A stretch of 5,801 nt of DNA from Alphaproteobacteria bacterium. Lineage in GTDB: Bacteria; Pseudomonadota; Alphaproteobacteria; Micropepsales; Micropepsaceae. Shown piece by piece: positions 1-5,801 of this stretch. Under the pieces are notes generated by a model. It ran no database searches and was not told where the DNA came from. It saw only the letters and a list, made by a program, of their open reading frames with translations. Position 1 is the stretch's first letter, and the number at the start of each line of letters is the position of its first letter. The DNA lies in assembly GCA_019508105.1 (NCBI GenBank), contig JAEKMB010000271.1:1-5801 (forward strand), in the 5' to 3' direction. The translations under genes were made by a program, and so were the position numbers.

Positions 1-384
1 GGCGGGAGCGATCCCACCTTGCTGAAGGGGCTGGGCCGCGCCCGGATGCTGGCGGGGCAGGGACCGGAAGCCGAAGCCCTGTTCGTGCAATTAAAACAGG
101 TGGACCCGGCCGCTTTCGATGCCGATGCAGAGCTGGACTATGCCCGGGCCCTGGCGCTGCAGGGCAAGAATGACGAAGCGGTGGCGCAGTATGAAAAAGT
201 GGTCGCCCGCTATCCCGGCGAGGAGGCGCGCGCCCGTTTCGGATTGCTGCTGGAGAGCATAGGGCAGCAGGCCCGCGCCCAGGCGCTGTTCAGCGAAATC
301 CTGCAGTCGGTGAAAGGCGCCCCCAGCTATTACCGTTCGCGCCAGCGCGAATGGGCGGCTATCGCCAAGTCACACCTGCGCTGA
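1..384 (+). CDS. Tetratricopeptide-repeat protein, C-terminal part (5' end outside window)
   Basis: The frame is open from base 1 and ends at TGA 382-384, giving 127 visible residues; the true start lies upstream, so the TTG at 19 should not be taken as a start. About three TPR-like helix pairs can be seen, at visible residues 3-36, 40-73 and 74-104. They carry the usual small/aromatic spacing, for example YARALALQGKNDEAVAQYEKV with a Pro closing each unit (VDP, RYP). The tail is a basic-aromatic helix (YYRSRQREWAAIAKSHL). TPRs are protein-protein interaction scaffolds, so no reaction can be assigned. Whether the missing N-terminus holds a signal peptide, membrane anchor or enzyme domain cannot be told. 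The last 15 bases overlap the 3' end of the MFS gene on the other strand. TPR call is secure; the role is unknown. Confidence 0.8.
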   Translation, partial: GGSDPTLLKGLGRARMLAGQGPEAEALFVQLKQVDPAAFDADAELDYARALALQGKNDEAVAQYEKVVARYPGEEARARFGLLLESIGQQARAQALFSEILQSVKGAPSYYRSRQREWAAIAKSHLR

Positions 385-1638
385 ACGACGCGGCGCGAAG
401 GCAAAGCAGCAGGCTCCGATCACGCAGACCATGCCCAGCCCCAGCAAGCCGGCGCTGTTGTTGGCGAAGATTTCCTCAAGCCAGGCGCGCAGGTTGGGCG
501 CGGCAAAGCCGCCCAGATTGCCGATGGAGTTGATCAGGGCAATGCCGCCGGCCGCCGCGGCGCCGCCCAGAAGCCGGGTCGGCAGGGTCCAGAACAAGGC
601 CGGCGAGACGATCAGCCCGGCGGCCGCCACGCACAGCGCGATCAATGCCACCAAGGGCGACGGCGTCAAAGCCGATACGGCCAGCGCGATGCCGGCCAGG
701 GCTGCGGTCAGGGCGCCGATGCCGCGGGCGTTGCCGCGTGCATCGCACCAGGACGGCACAATGGTTACCGCGATCAGGGCGCAGATCCAGGGCAGGGATG
801 TCACCAGCCCAACTTCCAGCCCGATGCTGGTGCCCAGAAGCCGCGCGACTTGTGTCGGCAGATAGAAGGTGAGGCCGTAAAAGCCCATCTCCACCAGGAA
901 ATAGACCAGGGCGAGATACAGCACCCGGCCGTCGCGCAGCGCACGCAGCACGCCGGGATGCTCGCGCACGTCTTCATCCTCCGCCAGCGCCGCGCCCAGC
1001 ACGATTTTCTCATCCGCATTCAGCCAGGGCGCCTGTTCGGGACGGTCGTGCAGCAGGAACAGCACCGCCACGCCGCCCAGCGAGGCCAAGAGACCCTCGA
1101 TCAGAAACATCACCTGCCAGCCATGCAGGCCGAAAGCCTCATGCGCCACAAGCTGCCCCGAGATCGGGCCGCCGAATGTCAGCGCCAGGGGCGCGCCATA
1201 ATAGAACAGGCCGACGGAACGGGCCCGGGCGGCGGTGGGATACCAGTAGGTCATGTAATAGATCACGCCGGGAAAGAAGCCGGCTTCGGTCATGCCCAGA
1301 AGAAAGCGCACCGCATAAAAACTGTTGGGACCGGTGACAAAGGCATTGGCCGCGGAGACGATGCCCCAGGTGATCATGATCCGCGCCATCCAGGCTCTCG
1401 CGCCGAAACGGTGCAGCGCCAGGTTACTTGGCACTTCCAGCAGGGCATAGCCGACAAAGAAGATGGAGGCGCCGAAGGCAAAGGCGGCATTGCCGATCCC
1501 GGCATCCGCGGCGAGGCCCGCCTTGGCGAAGCTGACATTGGCCCGGTCCAGGAAGGCCATCACATACATCATCAGCAGAACGGGCATCAGCCGCAGATGC
1601 AGCTTCGGCAGGATGCTGGAAAGCTGCGCCGCGGCCAT
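370..1638 (-). CDS. MFS transporter, anion:cation symporter (ACS)-like
   Basis: A complete 422-residue inner-membrane permease, a normal length for the major facilitator superfamily with about 12 membrane helices. ACS-type landmarks are visible: DRANVSFAKAG after helix 1 (residues 31-41), LEVPSNL at 67-73, RFLLGMTEAGFFPG at 111-124, WQVMFLIEG at 174-182, the DRPEQAPWLNADE central loop at 198-210, and the late GGIALINSIGNLGGF segment at 364-378. Known members import organic anions such as tartrate, galactonate, glucarate or phthalate, usually with protons; the substrate here cannot be read from sequence. The start ATG (1636-1638) is preceded by a strong TAAGGAG. It is the last gene of the run after ABC-F and lpxD, only 9 bases behind lpxD, so co-transcription and perhaps translational coupling are likely. 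No catabolic enzyme adjoins it that would hint at a substrate. Its stop lies inside the convergent TPR gene. Confidence 0.9.
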   Translation of the reverse strand: MAAAQLSSILPKLHLRLMPVLLMMYVMAFLDRANVSFAKAGLAADAGIGNAAFAFGASIFFVGYALLEVPSNLALHRFGARAWMARIMITWGIVSAANAFVTGPNSFYAVRFLLGMTEAGFFPGVIYYMTYWYPTAARARSVGLFYYGAPLALTFGGPISGQLVAHEAFGLHGWQVMFLIEGLLASLGGVAVLFLLHDRPEQAPWLNADEKIVLGAALAEDEDVREHPGVLRALRDGRVLYLALVYFLVEMGFYGLTFYLPTQVARLLGTSIGLEVGLVTSLPWICALIAVTIVPSWCDARGNARGIGALTAALAGIALAVSALTPSPLVALIALCVAAAGLIVSPALFWTLPTRLLGGAAAAGGIALINSIGNLGGFAAPNLRAWLEEIFANNSAGLLGLGMVCVIGACCFAFAPRRSAQV

Positions 1639-1643
1639 AGGGA

Positions 1644-1650
1644 CTCCTTA
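1644..1650 (-). promoter_or_regulatory. Strong Shine-Dalgarno of the MFS gene overlapping the lpxD stop codon
   Basis: On the minus strand the sequence reads TAAGGAG, then five bases, then ATG. Its first three bases are the lpxD stop codon TAA (1648-1650). Ribosomes ending lpxD therefore stop on the initiation site of the transporter gene, the classic arrangement for translational coupling. It also fixes the transporter start at 1638. Confidence 0.8.
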
Positions 1651-2682
1651 TTCTTGTTCTTGTTCGTCCGTCTTTTTGGGCTTGGCCATTTTGGCCAGCA
1701 GCGCCGTCTCGCGGTGCCAGCGCTTCAAGGGCCGTGCCGGATAGCCGCCCACCCGCTCGCCCGCCGCGATGTCGCGGGTGACACCAGAGCGCGCCGCCAG
1801 CCGGGCGCCGGCGCCGATGGTGAGATGATCGCTGATCCCGACCTGGCCGCCGATCAGCACCATGGGCCCCACGGTGGTGGAGCCGCCGATGCCGACCTGC
1901 GCCACCAACAGGCTGTGATGGCCAATTTGCACATTGTGGCCGACATGGATCAGGCTGTCGAAGCGCACGCCGCGTTCGATAAGCGTGTCGCCGATGGCGC
2001 CACGGTCCACGGTGCAGTTGGAGCCGAACTCCACATCGTCCTCGATCACCACCCGGCCGAGCTGCGGCACGCGCAGCAGCCCGTCCAGACTGGGCACGAA
2101 GGAAAAACCCTGATTGCCGATGGAATTGTTGGGACCCATTACCACCCTGTTGCCGATCACTGCATGGCTGATGACGCAGTTGGCACCGATGCGGCAGCCA
2201 TCGCCCAGCACCACGCCGCGTCCGATCACCACATTGTTGCCGATCCAGCAATCCTTGCCGATCACCGCGCCGGCGCCAATCTCGCCGCCCGGGCCGATCT
2301 CGGTTCCGTTGCCGATTTTGACTGTGCCATGCACCGGCTCGGTACGGCGCACGCCCGGCTGCAGCTTGGCAGGCGGATAGAAGATGTGTCCGACCTGGGC
2401 AAAGGCCAGGCGCGGATTGGGCACCACTAGCAAGGTGACGCCATGCGGCAGCTTGGCCAGCTTGTCAGACGTGATGACCACACTGGCCTTGGTGACGGCA
2501 AAGGCGTTGGCATATTTGGCATCGCTGAACAGCGAGATGTCACCAGGCTCGGCGCTTTCCAGCGCCGCCACGTCGCGCAAGCTCACCTGCGGCGTGCCTT
2601 TTTCGGGCTCGGCGCCGATGCGGGCGGCGATGTCAGCCAGGGTGAAGGGGCCGGCCCGCTGATAAAATCTGTCGTCGGTCAT
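1648..2682 (-). CDS. lpxD: UDP-3-O-acylglucosamine N-acyltransferase LpxD
   Basis: LpxD transfers an (R)-3-hydroxyacyl chain from acyl carrier protein to the 2-amino group of UDP-3-O-acyl-glucosamine, the third step of lipid A synthesis, in the cytoplasm. The 344 residues match the family length. Residues 1-100 form the N-terminal nucleotide-binding domain (opening RFYQRAGPFTLADIA). Residues about 112-300 are a left-handed beta helix of hexapeptide repeats (IGNGTE, IGPGGE, IGAGAV, IGKDCW, IGNNVV and so on). A short helical tail ends in EQEQE. The conserved HVGHNVQIGHH block is at 246-256; His249 is the likely general base by analogy with E. coli His239. FVPSLDG and VDRGAIGDT are also typical. 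The start is firm: an in-frame TAG lies 15 bases upstream and no earlier start codon follows it, yet no Shine-Dalgarno is visible. It sits between ABC-F and an MFS gene rather than with bamA, fabZ and lpxA. Confidence 0.96.
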   Translation of the reverse strand: MTDDRFYQRAGPFTLADIAARIGAEPEKGTPQVSLRDVAALESAEPGDISLFSDAKYANAFAVTKASVVITSDKLAKLPHGVTLLVVPNPRLAFAQVGHIFYPPAKLQPGVRRTEPVHGTVKIGNGTEIGPGGEIGAGAVIGKDCWIGNNVVIGRGVVLGDGCRIGANCVISHAVIGNRVVMGPNNSIGNQGFSFVPSLDGLLRVPQLGRVVIEDDVEFGSNCTVDRGAIGDTLIERGVRFDSLIHVGHNVQIGHHSLLVAQVGIGGSTTVGPMVLIGGQVGISDHLTIGAGARLAARSGVTRDIAAGERVGGYPARPLKRWHRETALLAKMAKPKKTDEQEQE

Positions 2683-2725
2683 GGGAGCGGCAGACTAGTG
2701 CAACCGCTGGGGGCTGCAAACCCCG

Positions 2726-4597
2726 TCACACATTGGCGTTTTCGTACGCTTCACTGGCCGCTACCCATGCTTTTTCCGCCACTTCCAGCTTGCGCGCGGC
2801 ATCGGCGCGCTTCTTGGAAACAGACGCTGCCTTGGCAGGGTCTTTGGTGAAGAGCAGCGGATCGGACAGCGCCTTGTCCAGCTTGGCGATCTCCGCGCTG
2901 AGGTCGGCGATCTGGTGCTCGGCGGCCTTCACTTTGTCCTTCAGGGGCTTCAGGTTGTGACGTTTCTCGGCATTGCTGCGGCGGGCCTCATCCTTGTGCG
3001 CCTTGACCTCGGGGGCGCGCCGCGTCGGGGCGTTGTCGCCGCTGAGCAGGAATTTGCGGTAATCGTCGAGATCGCCTTCGAACGGCGTGACATGCCCGTC
3101 CGACACCAGCAACAGCCGGTCCGCGGTGGCTTCGATCAGGCGGCGGTCATGGCTGACCAGGATCACCGCGCCGTCAAAATCATTCAGCGCCGTCAGCAGT
3201 TCGTTGCGGGCGTCAATGTCCAGATGGTTGGTAGGTTCGTCCAGGATCAGAAGATTGGGCTTGTCCAATGTCGCCAGCGCCAGCATCAGCCGCGCCCGCT
3301 CGCCGCCCGACAGCTTGCCCACCAAAGTCTGCTGCTTGTCCTGGGAAAAACCGAAGCCGCCCAATTGGGTGCGCACCTGTTCCAGGGTCAGCTTGGGGCG
3401 CAGGCGCTGCAAGGTGAGGATCGGGGTGATGGCGGTGTCCAGTTCTTCGGCCTGGTGCTGGGCGAAATAGCCGACCACCAGCTTGCGCGCCGGGGTGAAC
3501 TCCCCGCCCATTGCGGTGAGCTTGCCGGCCAGGAGCTTGGCCATGGTGGATTTGCCGTTACCGTTCTTGCCCAGAAGCGCCACCCGGTCTTCCGGATCGA
3601 AGCGGAAGGACATGCCGGTGAGGATGGGCTTGCCCGGCTCATAGCCCACGCTGGCGCGGTCCATGGTGATCAAGGGCGGCGAGGCCGGCGTGGCTTCGGG
3701 AATGCGGATGGGCGCGACATGCTCATCGGGCGGCACTTCCACCATGGCCATCTTGGCCAGCATCTTCATGCGGCTCTGTGCCTGGGCCGCCTTGGCGGCA
3801 GACGCCTTGAAGCGATCGACGAATTTCTGCATGTGGGCGCGGGCGGCTTCCTGCTTCTTGGCAAAGGCCATGTCATTGGCACGCGCCGCGGCACGGGTGG
3901 CCATGAAGGTGTCATAGCCGCCGGTGTAAAGCTTCAGCTTGCCGCGCTCCAAATGCAGGATGAACTCGCAAGCGGTGTTGAGCAGGTCGCGGTCATGGCT
4001 GACGATCAGGATGGTGCCGCGATATTTCTGGATGAAATTCTCCAGCCACAACACCCCTTCCAGATCCAGATAGTTGGTGGGCTCGTCCAGCAGCAAAAGA
4101 TCGGGGGCCGAGAACAGGATGGCGGCCAGGGCCACGCGCATGCGCCAGCCGCCGGAAAATTCGCGGCAGGGGCGCAGCTGGTCTTCCGCCGAAAAGCCCA
4201 GCCCCGCCAAAATCTCGGCGGCGCGGGCCGGCGCGGTATAGGCGTCGATCGCTTCCAGGCGGTGATAGATATCGCCGAGCCGGTGGCCATCGCTCTCATG
4301 CTCGGCTTCCGCCAGCAGCGCCAGGCGTTCGGGATCGGCTTCCAGCACGGTGTCCAACAGGCTGGTCTCGGTGCCGGGGGCTTCCTGCGCCACCGCGCCC
4401 ACCCGCCAGGCATTGGGCCAGCTTATTTCGCCGCCATCCTGGTGCAGTTGCCCCAGGATCACCTTGAACAGGGTGGATTTGCCCGCGCCATTGCGCCCCA
4501 CCAGCCCGATGCGGCGGCCCGCAGGCAGGTTGGCGGTGGCCCCGCGCAGGATTTCCCGTCCCGCAATCCGCACCGTGATGTTGTCAATCGCCAGCAT
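2726..4597 (-). CDS. yheS: ABC-F family ATPase, YheS-type
   Basis: A soluble twin-ATPase ABC-F protein with no membrane domain; relatives bind the ribosome and affect stalled or difficult translation. With ATG 4595-4597 as start it has 623 residues. Domain 1: Walker A GRNGAGKST (34-42), signature FSGGW (147-151), Walker B LLLLDEP (167-173), switch His201. The charged interdomain linker, about 230-300, contains AQAQSRMKMLAKM. Domain 2: Walker A GKNGNGKST (343-351), LSGGE (429-433), Walker B ILDEP (451-455), switch His483. A Lys/Ala/Glu-rich coiled-coil tail runs from about 530. FSGGWRMR, GYFAQHQ, QLGGFGF and PFEGDLDDY agree with E. coli YheS as I remember it. The frame extends upstream to GTG 4663, but family proteins begin at the MLAIDNITVR equivalent, and AAAGG lies 10 bases before that ATG. 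Both ATPase sites look intact. It heads the run with lpxD and is divergent from ndk. Confidence 0.93.
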   Translation of the reverse strand: MLAIDNITVRIAGREILRGATANLPAGRRIGLVGRNGAGKSTLFKVILGQLHQDGGEISWPNAWRVGAVAQEAPGTETSLLDTVLEADPERLALLAEAEHESDGHRLGDIYHRLEAIDAYTAPARAAEILAGLGFSAEDQLRPCREFSGGWRMRVALAAILFSAPDLLLLDEPTNYLDLEGVLWLENFIQKYRGTILIVSHDRDLLNTACEFILHLERGKLKLYTGGYDTFMATRAAARANDMAFAKKQEAARAHMQKFVDRFKASAAKAAQAQSRMKMLAKMAMVEVPPDEHVAPIRIPEATPASPPLITMDRASVGYEPGKPILTGMSFRFDPEDRVALLGKNGNGKSTMAKLLAGKLTAMGGEFTPARKLVVGYFAQHQAEELDTAITPILTLQRLRPKLTLEQVRTQLGGFGFSQDKQQTLVGKLSGGERARLMLALATLDKPNLLILDEPTNHLDIDARNELLTALNDFDGAVILVSHDRRLIEATADRLLLVSDGHVTPFEGDLDDYRKFLLSGDNAPTRRAPEVKAHKDEARRSNAEKRHNLKPLKDKVKAAEHQIADLSAEIAKLDKALSDPLLFTKDPAKAASVSKKRADAARKLEVAEKAWVAASEAYENANV

Positions 4598-4731
4598 TTG
4601 TGGGGGGCCTTTAAACATGTCATGGCCGGGCAGCAAGGGCCGATTTTTCCGGCCGCTAGCCACGAGCCGGCCATTGCCCTAGGCTCAATCCCAATGCATA
4701 ACCCGGCCGCTTTAACTTTCTTGGAGTCCCC
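4598..4731. promoter_or_regulatory. Divergent intergenic region between the ABC-F gene and ndk
   Basis: These 134 bases separate two divergent starts and must supply transcription for ndk and very likely for the ABC-F/lpxD/MFS run, because the gaps inside that run are only 43 and 9 bases. It carries nested inverted repeats (AGGGC 4636-4640 with GCCCT 4676-4680; GGCCG 4651-4655 with CGGCC 4668-4672) and the ndk Shine-Dalgarno GGAG at 4723-4726. I could not pick a convincing promoter for the minus strand. Confidence 0.5.
4674..4702 (+). promoter_or_regulatory. Possible sigma-70-type promoter of ndk
   Basis: TTGCCC (4674-4679) and CATAAC (4697-4702) are separated by 17 bases; each matches the general bacterial consensus at four of six positions. 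The transcript would begin roughly 20 bases before the ATG at 4732, just upstream of the ribosome binding site. This is a pattern match by eye in a GC-rich region, so it is tentative. Confidence 0.3.
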
Positions 4732-5154
4732 ATGGCCGTCGAGCGCACCCTTTCGATCATCAAGCCGGACGCGACGCGCCGGAACCTCACCGGCAAGATC
4801 ATCGCCAAGTTCGAGGATGCCGGCCTGAGGGTGGTCGCCAGCCGCCGCATCCGCCTGTCCCAGGCCGAGGCCGAAGCCTTTTACGGCGTGCACAAGGAGC
4901 GTCCCTTCTTCAAGGATCTGGTCCAGTTCATGATCTCCGGCCCGGTGGTGGTGCAAGTGCTGGAAGGCGAGGGCGCCATCCAGAAGAATCGCGACGTGAT
5001 GGGCGCGACCAACCCGGCCAATGCCGCCGCCGGCACCATCCGCAAGGAATTCGCCGAATCGATCGAGGCCAATTCGGTGCACGGTTCGGACGCGCCGGAA
5101 ACCGCCGCCAACGAGATCAAGTTCTTCTTCCGCGATCTCGACATCGTAGGGTGA
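4732..5154 (+). CDS. ndk: Nucleoside diphosphate kinase
   Basis: Ndk moves the gamma-phosphate from ATP to other (d)NDPs through a phosphohistidine intermediate, balancing cytoplasmic nucleotide pools. The 140 residues are the normal bacterial length. The N-terminal SIIKPDA motif gives Lys11. The catalytic His117 lies in [10 protein letters not shown] (114-123), at the same number as in E. coli. The nucleotide-binding Arg87 ([11 protein letters not shown]), Thr93 and Arg104 (GTIRKEF) are present, as are HKERPFF at 54-60 and the [15 protein letters not shown] segment from 69. Nothing essential is missing. The start ATG is supported by GGAG five bases upstream and by family alignment. It is divergent from the ABC-F gene, and a hairpin begins ten bases after its stop. 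It may be followed in the same transcript by the dehydrogenase at 5343, but the 188-base repeat-filled gap makes this uncertain. Confidence 0.98.
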   Translation: MAVERTLSIIKPDATRRNLTGKIIAKFEDAGLRVVASRRIRLSQAEAEAFYGVHKERPFFKDLVQFMISGPVVVQVLEGEGAIQKNRDVMGATNPANAAAGTIRKEFAESIEANSVHGSDAPETAANEIKFFFRDLDIVG

Positions 5155-5164
5155 GCCGGGAATA

Positions 5165-5189
5165 GCCGAAGGTCCAGTGGACCTTCGGC
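5165..5189. repeat. Perfect 12-bp palindrome just after ndk
   Basis: GCCGAAGGTCCA (5165-5176) and TGGACCTTCGGC (5178-5189) are exact reverse complements separated by one base; the RNA would fold with a loop of about five bases and a stem of about ten pairs. It starts ten bases after the ndk stop. No T-run follows, so it is not a standard intrinsic terminator. It could protect or define the ndk mRNA 3' end, or be part of a dispersed intergenic repeat; only the palindrome itself is certain. Confidence 0.85.
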
Positions 5190-5239
5190 CCCGGCGAACG
5201 CCGCAGCGTTGAGCGCGCAGCGCGAGACGCGAGGCCGGG
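5190..5239. repeat. Branched inverted-repeat structure
   Basis: An outer stem CCCGGC (5190-5195) pairs with GCCGGG (5234-5239). Inside are two small hairpins: AACGC (5197-5201) with GCGTT (5206-5210) around a CGCA loop, and CGCGC/GCGCG at 5214-5224 (its central bases would remain unpaired). It directly follows the perfect palindrome, so the two may be one element. The pairings are seen directly; their function is unknown, and such pairing is easier to find by chance in GC-rich DNA. Confidence 0.5.
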
Positions 5240-5254
5240 ACAACCCCACCAATC

Positions 5255-5329
5255 GTCATGGCCCGCTTCATGCGGGCCATCCAGTTTTTTGATAAGAAAC
5301 TGGGTCGCCCGGACAAGCCGGGCGATGAC
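5255..5329. repeat. Inverted pair of related 36-nt REP-like palindromic units
   Basis: Unit A (5255-5290) and the reverse complement of unit B (5294-5329) align without gaps at 27 of 36 positions. Each contains its own hairpin: ATGGCCCGC/GCGGGCCAT (5258-5266, 5272-5280) in A and CGCCCGG/CCGGGCG (5306-5312, 5318-5324) in B. Two stem pairs differ between the units by swapped bases, so pairing is kept. The units are head to head with a 3-base centre, and their CAGTTT tails pair with each other (CCAGTTT 5281-5287, AAACTGG 5297-5303). This is the layout of a REP doublet or BIME-like element. No transposase is nearby. It ends immediately before the in-frame ATG at 5331 of the next gene. Confidence 0.75.
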
Positions 5330-5342
5330 CATGGATGGAGTC

Positions 5343-5801
5343 ATGCAGGGCAAAACCGTCATCATCACCGGCGCCACCTCCGGCATTGGCGAAGTTGCCG
5401 CTGTCCGCCTGGCCGAGCAGGGGGCCCGCATCGTCTTCACCGCCCGTGACAAGGCCCGCGCCGACGACACCTTGGCCGCGCTGCGCAAGGCGGGCCCCAA
5501 GGCGGAGCACAACGTCCACATGGCCGATCTTTCGCGGCTGGCCGAGATGAAGCGCATCGGCGCCGAGCTGGCGCGCGAGCCCCAGATCGATGTCCTGATC
5601 AACAATGCCGGCGCCTTGTTCAACAAAAGGCAGGAGACGGTGGACGGGCTGGAGATGACCTTCGCCCTCAACCACATGGCTTATTTCGTCGTCACCAATC
5701 TGCTGCTCAGCAAGCTGAAGCCGGGCGCGCGCATCGTCACCGTCGCCTCCAATGCGCATCGCGGCGCCAAGCTCGATTTCGACGACCTGCAATCGCGGCG
5801 C
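5343..5801 (+). CDS. Short-chain dehydrogenase/reductase, retinol dehydrogenase-like (3' end outside window)
   Basis: 153 residues are visible and the frame is still open at the last base. The Rossmann-fold cofactor site is clear: TGATSGIG at 9-16, Arg35 in FTARD after strand 2 (suggesting NADP(H) preference), ADLS at 61-64 and NNAG at 87-90. FALNHMAYFVVTNLLL (107-122) and VASNAHRGA (134-142) resemble the retinol dehydrogenase/WW-oxidoreductase branch of the SDR family. Ser136 could be the catalytic serine; the YxxxK part lies beyond the window, so activity cannot be confirmed. The substrate is unknown, and bacterial members are often annotated only as oxidoreductases. An in-frame ATG at 5331 would add MDGV. 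I prefer 5343 because the family usually begins two to four residues before GKT, though GGAG (5337-5340) is only two bases away. The gene follows the ndk repeat region on the same strand. Confidence 0.9.
   Translation, partial: MQGKTVIITGATSGIGEVAAVRLAEQGARIVFTARDKARADDTLAALRKAGPKAEHNVHMADLSRLAEMKRIGAELAREPQIDVLINNAGALFNKRQETVDGLEMTFALNHMAYFVVTNLLLSKLKPGARIVTVASNAHRGAKLDFDDLQSRR

Noticed and set aside
2110..2380. Recurring TTGCCGATC-like words as a DNA repeat array
   Set aside because: They are explained by the hexapeptide repeats of LpxD (Ile-Gly-Asn/Lys/Ala units) at protein level; spacing follows codons and is irregular.
850..2430. 526-residue plus-strand open frame opposite the MFS and lpxD genes
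   Set aside because: It is antisense to two clear genes, has His/Gln/Asp-rich low-complexity composition and matches no family I know. Part of it mirrors the lpxD hexapeptide repeats. Long antisense frames are expected in GC-rich coding DNA.
2710..2724. GGGG/CCCC inverted repeat between the ABC-F gene and lpxD as a terminator
   Set aside because: Only four pairs and no T-run on the minus strand; too weak to call, and termination here would isolate lpxD from any visible promoter.
4598..4663. Extension of the ABC-F protein by 22 residues to GTG 4663
   Set aside because: The extra residues do not resemble the family N-terminus, and the ATG at 4597 fits the conserved start with an upstream AAAGG.
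2915..4828. 637-residue plus-strand open frame opposite the ABC-F gene and running into ndk
   Set aside because: It covers an intact ABC-F gene with all its motifs and overlaps ndk in another frame. Its composition is shadow-like, and it has no recognisable domain.
4459..5316. 285-residue minus-strand open frame across ndk and the repeat region
   Set aside because: It is antisense to a complete ndk and reads through the palindromic repeats; its C-terminal part is a frame-shifted copy of the ABC-F start region.
5117..5792. Minus-strand open frames opposite the dehydrogenase (186 and 174 residues)
   Set aside because: The plus strand has a clear SDR cofactor site and NNAG motif; the opposite frames show no motif and arise from codon bias.

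Overview
The window is GC-rich and reads as an ordinary, densely coded chromosomal stretch of an alphaproteobacterium. The Ndk and LpxD sequences look alphaproteobacterial, LpxD implies a Gram-negative that makes lipid A, and the ndk / YheS-type ABC-F adjacency is one I recall from alphaproteobacteria. I cannot name the genus.

Layout: (1) 1-384 (+) is the 3' end of a TPR protein; its stop overlaps, tail to tail, the end of the next gene. (2) 370-4597 (-) is a compact three-gene run, transcribed right to left: a YheS-type ABC-F ATPase (2726-4597), then lpxD (1648-2682, 43-bp gap), then an MFS transporter of the anion:cation symporter type (370-1638, 9-bp gap, with its Shine-Dalgarno over the lpxD stop codon). 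(3) 4598-4731 is a divergent intergenic region between ABC-F and ndk, probably with promoters for both sides. (4) 4732-5154 (+) is ndk, complete, with all catalytic landmarks. (5) 5155-5342 is non-coding and almost filled by palindromic repeats: a 12-bp perfect hairpin, a small branched structure, and a head-to-head pair of related 36-nt units whose stems show compensatory changes. (6) 5343-5801 (+) is the N-terminal part of a short-chain dehydrogenase/reductase cut by the window edge.

The genes cover housekeeping jobs: translation-associated ATPase, lipid A acylation, nucleotide balance, small-anion transport and an oxidoreductase. They do not form an obvious single pathway. The least ordinary points are lpxD sitting away from its usual bamA/fabZ/lpxA neighbours and without a visible ribosome binding site, and the composite repeat between ndk and the dehydrogenase. 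I see no tRNA, rRNA, CRISPR, insertion sequence, phage gene or defence gene, and no convincing new system. No gene-free stretch exceeds 300 bases.
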